Positions 16,813-26,445 are shown, counted from the stretch's first letter. The stretch: DNA of 64,000 nt from an uncultured Paludibacter sp. (GCA_937897985.1 CALCBD010000004.1:62001-126000), one strand, 5' to 3'. Program-made: numbers and translations. The notes: a model not told the origin generated them from the letters alone.

Positions 16813-17049
16813 ATGGAAGACAAATTGAAGACCCTCAGAAATTACGAAACAATGGTAGAAGCACTTTTCGATCAGGAATTGTTGCGCGAAAATAATATCG
16901 ACAGTTCAATTAACAATGAAGACGCAGTAGAATTGTTGCCAATGTTTGGCGAACTGAACGAAGGACTGAGAATTCTTGTACTCGAGAAAGATTATGATAA
17001 AGCCATAAAAGTACTGGAAGAATATAAAAATGCAACTGCAAATGAATAG
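16813..17049 (+). CDS. DUF2007-type small protein
   Basis: A 78-residue acidic protein. The pattern of an N-terminal strand (LKTLRNYETMVEALFDQELLRENNIDSSI), a middle strand and a C-terminal helix with LRILVLEKDYDKAIKVLEEY resembles DUF2007, a ferredoxin-like fold described as a putative signal-transducing protein with GlnB-like topology. There is no signal peptide and no metal ligand. It converges with folK, whose stop is 10 bp away. Confidence 0.8.
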   Translation: MEDKLKTLRNYETMVEALFDQELLRENNIDSSINNEDAVELLPMFGELNEGLRILVLEKDYDKAIKVLEEYKNATANE

Positions 17050-17058
17050 TCTGTCAGA

Positions 17059-17514
17059 TTATTTTCTGATAAAATCACTTAGCTTTTGACCTGTAACCGG
17101 ATGAATAAGTCCGGGTGCAATTCCGGCCAATGGTATCAGTACAAAATCCCGCTCCGTCATTTTAGGATGCGGGATTTTTAATTCAGGTAAATTGATAATC
17201 TGACTATCGTAAAGTAAAATATCAATATCAATGATTCTGTCTTCGTATTCGTTTGATTTATTGAGAGTTCTTCCCATACGTCTTTCAATTTCCTTTACTT
17301 TTCCGAGCAGACAAAGTGCTGAAAATTCCGTTTCGAGCATCAGCACTCCGTTCAGAAAACGGTTTTCGGATACAAAACCCTGTGGCATCGACCAGATAAA
17401 ATCAGAAACACTGATTACATTGCCCAGCTCTAATGAAATAGCAATGACTGCATCATTCAGATTTTTAAGCTGATTACCAAGGTTCGAACCAAGGGCAAGA
17501 TATACAAGGGCCAT
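17059..17514 (-). CDS. folK: 2-amino-4-hydroxy-6-hydroxymethyldihydropteridine diphosphokinase (HPPK)
   Basis: Transfers pyrophosphate from ATP to 6-hydroxymethyl-7,8-dihydropterin in folate synthesis. The 151 aa are full length. LALGSNLGNQLKNL opens the protein, GRTLNKSNEYEDRIIDIDILLYD carries the R-x-x-D-x-D-I-L-L-Y signature with Mg ligands, and IPHPKMTERDFVLIPLAGIAP closes the active site. No other folate gene is adjacent. Confidence 0.93.
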   Translation of the reverse strand: MALVYLALGSNLGNQLKNLNDAVIAISLELGNVISVSDFIWSMPQGFVSENRFLNGVLMLETEFSALCLLGKVKEIERRMGRTLNKSNEYEDRIIDIDILLYDSQIINLPELKIPHPKMTERDFVLIPLAGIAPGLIHPVTGQKLSDFIRK

Positions 17515-17536
17515 TGAATTGAAAAATATCAGAAAA

Positions 17537-18295
17537 TTAAAATGTTAAACCCAGTTTTAAACCGTAATTTGTCATTGTTGTATTGCCATAATAACTATAA
17601 CTATTACCGTTGTTGAGTTCGGTCATACCGGCTTCAACGGAATTTACCCCCAGATACAAGCCGAACGACAAGTTTGATTTATAACTAATTTTTCGTGCAA
17701 CACCCAACGAGATTTTCGCGAACGGACCTCCGCCAAACCCGTCGCTTACAGCAAAAGCATATCCTGCATCAAATCCAACATACGGAGCTGAAATATTTTT
17801 TGAGAACATTGCCTGCATCTTAACGAAAACAGGCACAAAGCTGACAGTCGGATTATTACTGCCGGTAAAAGTACTTTTCAACCCGGCTCCAATTCCCAGA
17901 AATACCGGTCTGCCCATTACCGATTTATTCCCGAAAGCGAGCGAAACCTGAGTATCAGGCGATGACCCGAAACTACGTTTTACAAACGACACACCTCCCG
18001 CCACCTCGAGAAATCCTGCAAAATTATTACCTGTAGTGCTATGATTTATTGTGCTGTCAGCGTCGGTTACCTCAAACTGAGTAATCTTTTCAATTTTTCG
18101 CACTTCCGAAAGTTGAAACTGATAACGGTTACCGTTGGCAGTTTTCAGCATTACAACTTCACTGTTTTGTACGATGATCTCACCTGTATAAGTGTCACCC
18201 GATTTTAAGGTAATTTTGTCGAGCAATACAGTTTTCTGTGCAAAAACCGCCGTACCAAAAAACAGGAAAACGATTATTATTCTGATTATTTTCAT
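17537..18295 (-). CDS. Exported outer-membrane beta-barrel-like protein, unknown function
   Basis: A 252-residue protein with a signal peptide (about 1-19, ending VFA). Residues 25-70 form a short all-beta domain (ITLKSGDTYTGEIIVQNSEVVMLKTANG), a pattern common in Bacteroidota envelope proteins. From about 95 the sequence alternates Gly/aromatic beta strands and ends GLKLGLTF with a terminal Phe, typical of outer-membrane barrels. No catalytic motif is visible. It lies 23 bp upstream of folK but has no evident functional link. Confidence 0.6.
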   Translation of the reverse strand: MKIIRIIIVFLFFGTAVFAQKTVLLDKITLKSGDTYTGEIIVQNSEVVMLKTANGNRYQFQLSEVRKIEKITQFEVTDADSTINHSTTGNNFAGFLEVAGGVSFVKRSFGSSPDTQVSLAFGNKSVMGRPVFLGIGAGLKSTFTGSNNPTVSFVPVFVKMQAMFSKNISAPYVGFDAGYAFAVSDGFGGGPFAKISLGVARKISYKSNLSFGLYLGVNSVEAGMTELNNGNSYSYYGNTTMTNYGLKLGLTF

Positions 18296-18344
18296 TAGCT
18301 GGTATACTCAAAATAAATGAATTAAAATCATTCACTCATTAAAC

Positions 18345-19475
18345 TTAAACAGTTTCAACTATCTCTTTAAAGCACTTTAAAAACTCATCGGCATCGGTAA
18401 CCGACAAGCATAGAGGTGGTAATAAACGTATGATATTATTTCCGCTTACTCCTGTAAATATTTTCTTTTCGAACAAAAGTTTCGATCTGATTTCCTTTAC
18501 GGGTTGATCGAATTCTATTCCTATCATTAATCCCAAACCTCTTACTTCTTTTACTTTCGGAATTTTACGGAGTTCATTGATCAGATATTCGCCAACTTTC
18601 ATGGCGTTTTCAGTTAAATGTTCTGCTTTCATCACGTCGAGTACAGCAATGGCAGCTGTACATGCCAGATGACTGCCGCCGAATGTTGTTCCGAGCAGTC
18701 CGAATGATGGTTCAAATTCCGGACTAATCAGCACACCTCCAATCGGAAAACCATTGCCCATACCTTTGGCTACGGTAATCATATCAGGCTTTATATCAGC
18801 ATATTGATGAGCAAAGAATTTACCACTCCTTCCATAACCGGACTGAATCTCATCTAAAATAAGTACAGTTCCGGTGGCTTTACAAATGTCGCTCAGATTT
18901 TTCAAAAACTGAAAATCAGGAACCTGAATACCTCCCACACCCTGAATTCCTTCTATTATTACTGCACATACATTTCTCTTTTCGAGCGAATTACGCACCG
19001 ATTCAATATCATTGAGTGCCAGAAATTCCACATCGAAACCCTCATTGATCGGAGCCACAATTTTGGGATTATTAGTGACCCTTACCGCCGCCGAAGTACG
19101 TCCGTGAAAACTCCCGCTAAATGCTACTACTTTTCTTCTTCCGTTATGAAACGAAGCAAGCTTCAATGCATTTTCGTTAGCTTCGGCACCCGAATTAATC
19201 AGGAACAATGAATAATCGGAATATCCCGAAAGTTTACCAAGTTTATCAGCCAGTTCAACCTGAAGTTTATTCACAACCGAATTGGAGTAGAACACAAGTT
19301 TTTCGGTTTGTTCCACAATTTTCTGTACATAATACGGGTGTGAATGACCTATTGAAATAACTGCATGGCCACCATACAAATCAAGGTATTCAATTCCCTG
19401 ATTGTCGTAGGTTCTGCAACCCACACCCTTTGTTATTTCTATATTGAAAAGCGGATATACATCGAATAATTTCAT
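18345..19475 (-). CDS. argD: Class III PLP aminotransferase, acetylornithine transaminase type
   Basis: A 376-residue fold-type I class III aminotransferase. GGHAVISIGHSHPYYVQKI near the N-terminus, SGAEANENALKLA (phosphate binding), SFHGRT, ILDEIQSGYGRSG (Asp for PLP nitrogen) and TVAKGMGNGFPIGGV (PLP lysine) are all present. Length and motifs fit ArgD-like enzymes that make N-acetylornithine (or succinylornithine in some Bacteroidota) from the semialdehyde and glutamate. No other arginine genes are nearby, so the symbol is from sequence family alone and another omega-aminotransferase role cannot be excluded. Confidence 0.8.
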   Translation of the reverse strand: MKLFDVYPLFNIEITKGVGCRTYDNQGIEYLDLYGGHAVISIGHSHPYYVQKIVEQTEKLVFYSNSVVNKLQVELADKLGKLSGYSDYSLFLINSGAEANENALKLASFHNGRRKVVAFSGSFHGRTSAAVRVTNNPKIVAPINEGFDVEFLALNDIESVRNSLEKRNVCAVIIEGIQGVGGIQVPDFQFLKNLSDICKATGTVLILDEIQSGYGRSGKFFAHQYADIKPDMITVAKGMGNGFPIGGVLISPEFEPSFGLLGTTFGGSHLACTAAIAVLDVMKAEHLTENAMKVGEYLINELRKIPKVKEVRGLGLMIGIEFDQPVKEIRSKLLFEKKIFTGVSGNNIIRLLPPLCLSVTDADEFLKCFKEIVETV

Positions 19476-19507
19476 AATCTTCTATATATATTGAATTTAC
19501 TGTTGAT

Positions 19508-20458
19508 TTATATTTTTACGGATGCAATCATCCATATCAGATAGACAGTGTAAACCGCAAGCAATATTGCACCTGCCCATCTTTTAATTTCCTTTGATTT
19601 GTTGGAATAAACAAATAACATTACCAATAAGCTTCCTGAAGCTGTGACTATCAAATCTGCATACATGTTTTTGTAGGCAGGTAAGGGATTGATAAATGCA
19701 CTTATTGACAATATAAAAAACACATTAAAAATATTCGAACCGATTACATTTCCCAATGCAATATCAGAGTTCTTTTTAAAGGCAGCTACTGCCGATGTTG
19801 CAAGCTCCGGCAAAGAAGTACCTAATGCAACTATGGTCAATCCGATGACCGACTGGCTTACGCCCCACGACAGAGCAATATTCGTAGCAGATGGAACAAT
19901 AAGCTGAGCCCCTCCTATTAAACCGGCAAGTCCGCCAATGATCATCAGGCAGGCAAGCCAAACCTTCATGGGTTTAAATTCTTCTTCAGTAACAAATTCG
20001 GGATTTTTCCGTGAATTTTTAATCATCACATAAATGAACCAAACAAAGACGGCAAACAGAACAGCTGCACCCCAATGATTTATCTGATGATTCATTGTTA
20101 ATGCTAACACCAGCACCAAAACAGGAGCAAAAAAGCTCAGCGGGATTTCGAATCGACGCGATCCGTATTGCGAAGCAATCGGAAAAATAACTGCCGACAA
20201 ACCGAGGATTACATAGATGTTGATCATGTTACTCCCGATGATATTGGTCAGGGCAATGTCAGTAGTTTCAGGATTCAGCGAAGCCACCAGATTGACCACC
20301 AGTTCGGGAGCCGAAGTTCCGAATGCAACAACCGTAAGTCCGATGATCAGATTAGACACATTGAACCGCTTTGCCAATCCTGATGCTCCTTCGACTAAAA
20401 AATGAGCAGCAACAATAAGCACGACAAAACCGGCAATTATAAAAATATAATCTATCAT
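19508..20458 (-). CDS. Calcium/sodium antiporter (CaCA family, YrbG-like)
   Basis: A 316-residue inner-membrane protein with about ten TM helices and the two inverted alpha repeats of the CaCA family: TVVAFGTSAPELVVNLVA (about 43-60) and TIVALGTSLPELATSAVA (about 205-222). Their G-T-S-x-P-E cores bind the cation. Length and repeats match YrbG-type K-independent exchangers. It lies between the ArgD-like and Na/Pi genes, all on the minus strand. Confidence 0.92.
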   Translation of the reverse strand: MIDYIFIIAGFVVLIVAAHFLVEGASGLAKRFNVSNLIIGLTVVAFGTSAPELVVNLVASLNPETTDIALTNIIGSNMINIYVILGLSAVIFPIASQYGSRRFEIPLSFFAPVLVLVLALTMNHQINHWGAAVLFAVFVWFIYVMIKNSRKNPEFVTEEEFKPMKVWLACLMIIGGLAGLIGGAQLIVPSATNIALSWGVSQSVIGLTIVALGTSLPELATSAVAAFKKNSDIALGNVIGSNIFNVFFILSISAFINPLPAYKNMYADLIVTASGSLLVMLFVYSNKSKEIKRWAGAILLAVYTVYLIWMIASVKI

Positions 20459-20499
20459 CTTCAGTTCATATAATACTAATTTATAATGGATTGAACGGG

Positions 20500-22305
20500 C
20501 TAATTGTTTACCGTTGCTTCATTCAGTGCTTCAACAACATTGATTACATAATCGCCTGTTTTTTCACATTCAACGATTATATCCATGTAAGTCACACTCG
20601 ATTGATAATCATATTTATTGTCTTTCACATCCGATATATTCTGTAATTTCAACTGATTGCGGAAATTATTTATTTCGGTTTCGATATTTTCCGAACGATT
20701 GAACTCATCGTTACTGATCTGGCTGTTTTCCATCGATTCTCTCATTTGATGGATAGCACCCTCAACAAGGTTCATCATTAAATCGATATTTGCATCCATT
20801 TCCTTGGTGTAAACAGCTTTATCGTCACGTTTTCTAACAATGGTACGGGCGATATTATAACAACCATCACTTACACTTTCTATTTCGGAAACAACACGTA
20901 ACATTGTTTGTATCTGATGTTTACTCTCCTCACTCAATCTCCCGTCGGTCACCTTTGTAAGGTATTTGGCGATTTCAACCTCCATACGGTCGCTGATACT
21001 TTCGTACTTCTGTATGCGGCTGTAAATTTTCACAAATTCATTTTCATTCTGTTCATAATACAACGAACGGGTAATTCTGAACATCTTTTCGGTACGTTCG
21101 GCATACACTTTCAATTCTTTCCAGGCCTGCAGTACTGAAAGTTCAGATGTCGATAATAATCCGGTTGAAATATATTGCAACTGAAATTCTTCATCACTTT
21201 CTTTCTTTTTCACAACGAAGGTAACCACTTTGGCAATAACCTGTGCAAACCAGATCATTATGAATGTATTAACAAGGTTGAACATGGTATGAAAAAGCGA
21301 TAGTCCATAGGAAGTGGCAATCTGATAATTCTGTAGTTGATGCTGCAACATCAATTGTTCGGATGTTAGATTTTTGCTGTTTGAATTAATCAGATTTAAT
21401 GTCTGTTTGTCAATCCCGTCAGTAAAATGAGTCAACTGCGAAGGATCACCCGGGCCATACTGTGTCACCAGATAGGTGATCATATGAATGAACGGGTAAA
21501 ACAGGAAAAGCATCCAGATGACTCCGAAAACATTAAAAGTGGTATGTGCCAGTGCCGCACGTTTTGCTGAAACATTGGCCGGAATAGCAGCAATATTAGC
21601 AGTGATAGTGGTACCTATATTTTCGCCTAATACCATTGCAGCACCAAGTTCATAGGTAATCCAGCCCTTACTCACCATTACAAGAGTGATTGCCACAGTG
21701 GCACTCGACGACTGAACAATAATGGTCAGAATTGTACCGATTCCTAAAAATATAAGTACCGAGCCAAAACCCGATTGTGTATATTTCGACAGAAATTCGA
21801 GCATTTCAGGATTGCTCTTGAGGTCAGGAACCGAGTTTTTTAACATCTCGAGTCCCATAAAAAGAAAAGCAAATCCGAGAATAAATTCACCTATGGATTT
21901 GCGTTTACTTTTAGCCGAAAAAATAAATGGTATGGAAACCGCAATCAGCGGAACTGCAAATGCAGCAATACTGACTTTAAAACCAAACAGCGAAATAATC
22001 CATGCAGTTACAGTAGTTCCGATATTGGCACCCATTATGACAGAGATTGACTGTAATAATGAAAGTAAACCTGCATTCACAAAACTTACCACCATTACAG
22101 TTGTTGCAGATGAAGATTGAATTAATCCGGTAATCAATAAACCGGTTAAAACACCTGTAAATCTGTTTTTTGTCATGGTAGCCAGTACCAAACGCAATTT
22201 ATTTCCGGCTACCTTCTGTAATCCTTCGCTCATGATTTTCATTCCGTACAGGAACAATCCCAACGAGCCTACCAAAGTCAAAAAATCGTTAAAAGTATAA
22301 TTCAT
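20500..22305 (-). CDS. Na+/Pi symporter family protein with C-terminal PhoU-like domain
   Basis: A 601-residue protein. The membrane part (about 1-380) carries the duplicated NptA/SLC34 signature QSSSAT in GLIQSSSATTVMVV and IVQSSSATVAITLV. The cytoplasmic C-terminus (about 390-595) is a helical PhoU-like domain (SDRMEVEIAKYLTKV, CEKTGDYVINVVEAL). Family members import phosphate with sodium. It has its own consensus promoter. Confidence 0.9.
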   Translation of the reverse strand: MNYTFNDFLTLVGSLGLFLYGMKIMSEGLQKVAGNKLRLVLATMTKNRFTGVLTGLLITGLIQSSSATTVMVVSFVNAGLLSLLQSISVIMGANIGTTVTAWIISLFGFKVSIAAFAVPLIAVSIPFIFSAKSKRKSIGEFILGFAFLFMGLEMLKNSVPDLKSNPEMLEFLSKYTQSGFGSVLIFLGIGTILTIIVQSSSATVAITLVMVSKGWITYELGAAMVLGENIGTTITANIAAIPANVSAKRAALAHTTFNVFGVIWMLFLFYPFIHMITYLVTQYGPGDPSQLTHFTDGIDKQTLNLINSNSKNLTSEQLMLQHQLQNYQIATSYGLSLFHTMFNLVNTFIMIWFAQVIAKVVTFVVKKKESDEEFQLQYISTGLLSTSELSVLQAWKELKVYAERTEKMFRITRSLYYEQNENEFVKIYSRIQKYESISDRMEVEIAKYLTKVTDGRLSEESKHQIQTMLRVVSEIESVSDGCYNIARTIVRKRDDKAVYTKEMDANIDLMMNLVEGAIHQMRESMENSQISNDEFNRSENIETEINNFRNQLKLQNISDVKDNKYDYQSSVTYMDIIVECEKTGDYVINVVEALNEATVNN

Positions 22306-22331
22306 ATCCTTTCGAATTTTATTTATGCCGA

Positions 22332-22362
22332 CAAAAGTAATTTAAAAAATAGATTCATTCAA
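22332..22362 (-). promoter_or_regulatory. Bacteroidota-type promoter for the Na/Pi symporter gene
   Basis: On the minus strand TTG (22362-22360) is 20 bp from TACTTTTG (22339-22332), a full TTG / TAnnTTTG match, 27 bp before the ATG. Confidence 0.65.
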
Positions 22363-22433
22363 ATAAATACATTTAAAAAAAATACCTAATTTTACGACGA
22401 AATTCAAATCATTCAATAAAAACGGCTCTTTTT

Positions 22434-24104
22434 ATGGACAATCAAGTCACCATTTACTGCAAGAATACAAAATCATACCATAATTATCCTAAAGGCATTT
22501 CGCTTATCGAAATTTACCGCGATTTGGGCCTTGAACTCAAAAATAAAGTTGTTGCTGCCCGGGTCAATTATAAAGTCGAAGATTTGAATTTTTTAGTTTA
22601 TAAACCTAAAGATGTTGAATTCATTGATTTAACCACACCCTCGGGAATGAGGGTATATGTACGGACTCTCAGCATGGTGTTGTCGATGGCTGTTACCGAG
22701 TTATATCCCGAATCAACATTAAGAATTGAACACCCGATTTCAAAAGGGTATTATTGCGGTCTCGACAATTTCGACCGCCCACTCACGACTCAGATCATTG
22801 ATGAAATAAAACAAAAAGTCAAGGAAATTATCAGTCAGAAACGAAAAATTATTTGTGAAGAAAAACAGACTAAAGTTGTAAAAGAACTTTTTCTGAAACA
22901 GATGAATCAGAGTGATAAACTCTCACTCTTCGAAACCCTCGGAAATCCCTACTGTCGTTTTTTCAGAATTGATGATTACATTGATTATTATAACGGAGTA
23001 CTTTTACCTTCGACCGACTATCTGGATTTGTTTGATTTATTGCCCTATTATGATGGACTATTACTCTGCGTACCCAACCGTGAGAATCCCGATACACTCG
23101 AAGAAGTGGTAATGCTTCCCAAGATGTACGATATTTTTAAAGAATATGTGGGCTGGAATAAAATCATGAAACTCAACAATGTAGGCGAATTCAATGTAGC
23201 CTGCAAAAACAATCAGTCGTTCAATCTGATTAAAGTGTCGGAAGCATTACACGAGAAAAAAGTGGCTTCGATTGCCGATATGATTTCAAAAAGGGTGAAT
23301 AATGTCAAATTTGTTTTGATTTCTGGTCCTTCTTCATCGGGCAAAACCACTTTCAGTAAACGTTTGTCTATCCAGTTGATGGTAAGCGGACTGAAACCGG
23401 TCACACTTTCACTCGACAATTATTTTGTGAACAGGGAAGAAACCCCGCTCGATGAAAACGGTGAATGGGATTTTGAACATTTACACGCACTGGACCTGGA
23501 ATTGTTTAACACTCATTTAAAACAACTTCTAAAAGGTGAGGAAATTGAAATACCGTTTTTCAATTTTGAGGATGGTAAAAGATATTTCAAAGGTGAGAAA
23601 ATCAAATTAGAATCCGACAGTATTTTACTTATGGAAGGTATTCATGCGCTCAATCCGGCATTAATCCCCGACATTCCGCAGGAATTCACTTTTAAAATTT
23701 ATGTGTCGGCACTTACCACCATTTCGATTGACAACCACAACTGGATACCAACCACGGACACACGACTTTTACGAAGAATTATCCGTGACTACCGTTTCCG
23801 TAATTATTCGGCCCGCGAAACCATAGCCCGCTGGCCAAGTGTTCGCAGGGGTGAGGAAAAATGGATTTTCCCTTTCCAGGAGAATGCCGATGTCATGTTT
23901 AATTCAGCACTGCTTTTTGAACTTGCCGTGCTCAAACGTCATGCAGAACCTATACTGGCCGAAGTTCCGAAATACTGTGATGAATATACGGAAACTCACC
24001 GTTTACTTAAGTTTCTGAATTATTTTGTTTCTATCCCCGAAAGAGAAATACCGCCCACATCTCTTTTGCGCGAATTTTTGGGCGGAAGTAGTTTCAGGTA
24101 TTAA
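22434..24104 (+). CDS. Nucleoside (uridine-type) kinase with N-terminal TGS-like domain
   Basis: A 556-residue protein. Residues about 1-75 form a TGS/ubiquitin-like domain, and about 80-200 resemble the second domain of threonyl-tRNA synthetase (SMAVTELYPESTLRIEHPISKGYY). From about 290 there is a P-loop kinase of the uridine kinase/PRK type: Walker A SGPSSSGKTTFSKRL, LSLDNYFVNREETPLDENGEWDFEHLHALDLE, and LLMEGIHALNP. This three-domain architecture is typical of Bacteroidota and Firmicutes nucleoside kinases; the natural substrate is assigned by similarity only. A weak AT-rich hairpin follows at 24122. Confidence 0.88.
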   Translation: MDNQVTIYCKNTKSYHNYPKGISLIEIYRDLGLELKNKVVAARVNYKVEDLNFLVYKPKDVEFIDLTTPSGMRVYVRTLSMVLSMAVTELYPESTLRIEHPISKGYYCGLDNFDRPLTTQIIDEIKQKVKEIISQKRKIICEEKQTKVVKELFLKQMNQSDKLSLFETLGNPYCRFFRIDDYIDYYNGVLLPSTDYLDLFDLLPYYDGLLLCVPNRENPDTLEEVVMLPKMYDIFKEYVGWNKIMKLNNVGEFNVACKNNQSFNLIKVSEALHEKKVASIADMISKRVNNVKFVLISGPSSSGKTTFSKRLSIQLMVSGLKPVTLSLDNYFVNREETPLDENGEWDFEHLHALDLELFNTHLKQLLKGEEIEIPFFNFEDGKRYFKGEKIKLESDSILLMEGIHALNPALIPDIPQEFTFKIYVSALTTISIDNHNWIPTTDTRLLRRIIRDYRFRNYSARETIARWPSVRRGEEKWIFPFQENADVMFNSALLFELAVLKRHAEPILAEVPKYCDEYTETHRLLKFLNYFVSIPEREIPPTSLLREFLGGSSFRY

Positions 24105-24121
24105 TTTTTTTGAGCTTAATT

Positions 24122-24146
24122 ATATTGTTAATAAAAAGAACAATAT
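24122..24146 (+). terminator. Weak hairpin after the nucleoside kinase gene
   Basis: ATATTGTT / AACAATAT with a 9-nt A-rich loop, followed by TTTTG. It is AT-rich and therefore a weak terminator candidate. Confidence 0.35.
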
Positions 24147-24200
24147 TTTGATTGATTCGTTAAACAATTTCCTAATTGTTCAATTACGTAAAAATTATTG

Positions 24201-24881
24201 ATGAAAACTCTGCAAAATCTAACCATTGTGTTTCTTTTTACTCATGTTTTTTCTCTTCATGCTCAAAAATTTAAAGATGAATCCGGCGCCGGTTTCATCT
24301 TTGGTACTTCGGGCCTTTCCACCCTCTTTCTGGCGGATATCGGCGACCCGATTAAAGAAACTTATATCTTCAGCCCGCAATTCGGATTAGGTACAAACAC
24401 AGTCCTTTCAATCGGCTTCAAACAAAATATCACCGGAAATCTCAGCTATAAACTTATCTATCAGCACTTTGATTTTGGAAGGAAAGATATTAAATACTCC
24501 TTTAAATCAAATCTGAACCAACTTTCTTCAAAATTGTCATTGAACCTGTTTAAGTTGAACACCCGAAGGTTCAGCGCCATTTACATCGAAACAGGATTCG
24601 GCTATGTTTACGGCACTGTGATCAATGACAACAGTGTACAAACGACTTTAAAATCGTATTCCTTGCCTCTTGGTGCAGGTTATAAAATTAATCTGAATCC
24701 CCGATTTTCAATGGGTATTGAGCCCGAAATCAATTACTTTTTCACAGGAAAAATTGATGGAAAGGAAAATACCGGATCGCTTTGGCCTCAGGACATCGCC
24801 ACCAGTATTTCAATGACTGTCTCCTACAAACTGTTTAACAAAATAAAAATTGAGAAAAAATGTTTCTGCGACTGGGATTGA
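24201..24881 (+). CDS. Exported outer-membrane beta-barrel-like protein
   Basis: A 226-residue protein with a signal peptide (about 1-20, ending LHA). The mature part is a run of alternating amphipathic strands (for example LGAGYKINLNPRFSMGIEPEINYFF) typical of small outer-membrane barrels of the OmpA/opacity-like fold. The C-terminus ends with a basic stretch and KCFCDWD, unusual for a barrel. The start is ATG 24201; the TTG one codon upstream is not needed. Function unknown. Confidence 0.6.
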   Translation: MKTLQNLTIVFLFTHVFSLHAQKFKDESGAGFIFGTSGLSTLFLADIGDPIKETYIFSPQFGLGTNTVLSIGFKQNITGNLSYKLIYQHFDFGRKDIKYSFKSNLNQLSSKLSLNLFKLNTRRFSAIYIETGFGYVYGTVINDNSVQTTLKSYSLPLGAGYKINLNPRFSMGIEPEINYFFTGKIDGKENTGSLWPQDIATSISMTVSYKLFNKIKIEKKCFCDWD

Positions 24882-25043
24882 CACCTTGTATAACCGGCTT
24901 GTATTAACTCCTTTGAGTTGCTTTAACCATAACAAAATTTAAAACTGCATTTCAAATTATTAATTTAAGTTGTAAAAATTGTAATGAATACAACTTTCAC
25001 GAGCTGTTTTCGTTTAAATCTGAAATTTAAAATCAGAATCAAT

Positions 25044-25586
25044 ATGAAAACCCGTTTAAAACATTTCGTTTATTTGATCAGTTTTTCAGTAGTTTCCTTT
25101 CTGGCAGCCGGTTGCACTACCGCCAACGATCCGGTAGTAAATAACACTATCAAAACAAACGGCTCATTAGCTGTTAAAGTTACCACCTCGACCTATAACG
25201 GTCAGTATGCACCGCGACATGTAATTGCCATCTGGGTCGAAAGCAGTTCGGGCACTTTTGTAAAAACTTTATTAGTCAATGCAGCCGCGCGAAGACAAGA
25301 CCTGACTTCATGGCTAAACTCATCGTCGAACGGAAACACAACCGACGCTATCACCGGCGCTACGATGAACAGTCACACTGCAGTTTCGTGTACATGGAAC
25401 GGGACAAACACCAGCGGGTCGGTAGTTGGCGACGGCACTTACAAACTGATGGTAGAATTTACTGAATCAAACGGATCAGGGAAAACTGCTTCTTTTACTT
25501 TTAACAAAGGAGCCATTGCTGATAGTCAGACTCCATCAGCAAGTTCGGGCATAACGGTAAATACACTTAACTGGACGCCGAATTAA
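25044..25586 (+). CDS. DUF2271-like lipoprotein
   Basis: A 180-residue protein starting at ATG 25044; the in-frame ATG at 24984 would put 20 extra basic residues before the signal peptide. The lipobox FLAAGC marks a lipoprotein. The mature part has GSLAVKVTTSTYNGQYAPRHVIAIWVE and later VVGDGTYKLMVEFTESNGSGKT, matching DUF2271, a periplasmic beta-sandwich resembling FlgD-type domains. In other bacteria DUF2271 genes are often near PepSY and flavin-transfer genes, which are not present here. Confidence 0.7.
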   Translation: MKTRLKHFVYLISFSVVSFLAAGCTTANDPVVNNTIKTNGSLAVKVTTSTYNGQYAPRHVIAIWVESSSGTFVKTLLVNAAARRQDLTSWLNSSSNGNTTDAITGATMNSHTAVSCTWNGTNTSGSVVGDGTYKLMVEFTESNGSGKTASFTFNKGAIADSQTPSASSGITVNTLNWTPN

Positions 25587-25938
25587 TCCTTATTGAAAGG
25601 GTTTTTTAAATATTCAAAATACGGAAAACAAACCCTTTATTCTGAAAAATGCTGACTCAAAGTACAGGCAGTAAAATTTTCGGGAAAAGCCTGAATTAAA
25701 AGTAATCAGAACACAAATTGCGCAGTAAAACGTAAATTTCCACAAACAGAAGACATCTGAATATCAGTATTATAAAAAATTTTCGGGTGTGATTAAATTG
25801 GTGGAAATTTGCGTAATTCGCGTTCAACAAACCCCTCCGATACAACCCCGTCTCAACTGAATACCGGGGTAATGAAACAACCTTTTGCTGAAAAAGTACG
25901 AAAACCCTTTGAGTCAGCAACTTAAATTTCAACACGCA
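25587..25938. other. Intergenic region between convergent genes
   Basis: No convincing gene. It holds a long-loop hairpin, AAAGGGTTT / AAACCCTTT (25596-25604 with 25630-25638), that may terminate the DUF2271-like gene, and a 270-bp element bounded by 13-bp inverted repeats (see 25650-25919). A 79-codon minus-strand open frame at 25696-25935 has no recognisable features and lies inside that element. Confidence 0.5.
25650..25919. repeat. MITE-like element with 13-bp terminal inverted repeats
   Basis: TGCTGACTCAAAG at 25650-25662 is exactly complementary to CTTTGAGTCAGCA at 25907-25919. Nested inside, CGTAAATTTCCAC (25731-25743) pairs with GTGGAAATTTGCG (25802-25814) at 12 of 13 positions. The element is non-coding. 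No target-site duplication is obvious. It could be a decayed miniature inverted-repeat element or a large structured terminator between convergent genes. Confidence 0.45.
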
Positions 25939-26445
25939 TCACTTACCTGCCGCTGCTCTTATAGCCGGAATATCCTTATTCAAGGGGATTAATGCGAAAT
26001 CAGAGAAATTAACAAGCCATTTCTGATCCTGTTTTATCAAATGCAATGTTTCGCGAACAGGAAGCGGGCTACTCCAATCGGGGATAAACTGGCGGACAAC
26101 AATTGCCGATTCACCTCTTTTATCAATCTGTACCACTACAATGTCAATTTTAAAATCGAACATCGATTTTGATTCAGTAAGCATTGTGTTGATAGTTTTT
26201 TCGTAGGCTGATTTATCCAGAATTTCGGATGGATCGGTGCCACAAAAGACAGCATCATCAGTATAAAAAGTCATTAAAGATTTGATGTCTTTTGTCTTTA
26301 ATACTGCATTCATGTCATTCAGCATTTTGGTTACTTCGCTTTTAACCGGGGCAGGATCAACCGGTGCAGGTTCTTTTTTGGTCTGACACGAAGTAAAAAT
26401 CAGCACAAAACCCAATACCAAATAAAAGGTGTTTTTCATTTTCAT
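25939..26445 (-). CDS. SnoaL/NTF2-like lipoprotein
   Basis: A 168-residue protein with a lipoprotein signal (LIFTSC) and a proline-rich linker. The mature domain starts with KSEVTKMLNDMNAVLKTKDIKSLMTFYTDDAVFCGTDPSE, the typical first helices and strand of the NTF2-like/DUF4440/SnoaL fold, and continues with four antiparallel strands. Such domains are small ligand-binding or catalytic pockets; no specific substrate can be named. It converges with the DUF2271-like gene. Confidence 0.75.
   Translation of the reverse strand: MKMKNTFYLVLGFVLIFTSCQTKKEPAPVDPAPVKSEVTKMLNDMNAVLKTKDIKSLMTFYTDDAVFCGTDPSEILDKSAYEKTINTMLTESKSMFDFKIDIVVVQIDKRGESAIVVRQFIPDWSSPLPVRETLHLIKQDQKWLVNFSDFALIPLNKDIPAIRAAAGK

Noticed and set aside
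25696..25935. 79-codon minus-strand open frame between the DUF2271-like and SnoaL-like genes
   Set aside because: It overlaps the 13-bp inverted-repeat element, has no start signal, no recognisable domain and a composition like the surrounding intergenic DNA.
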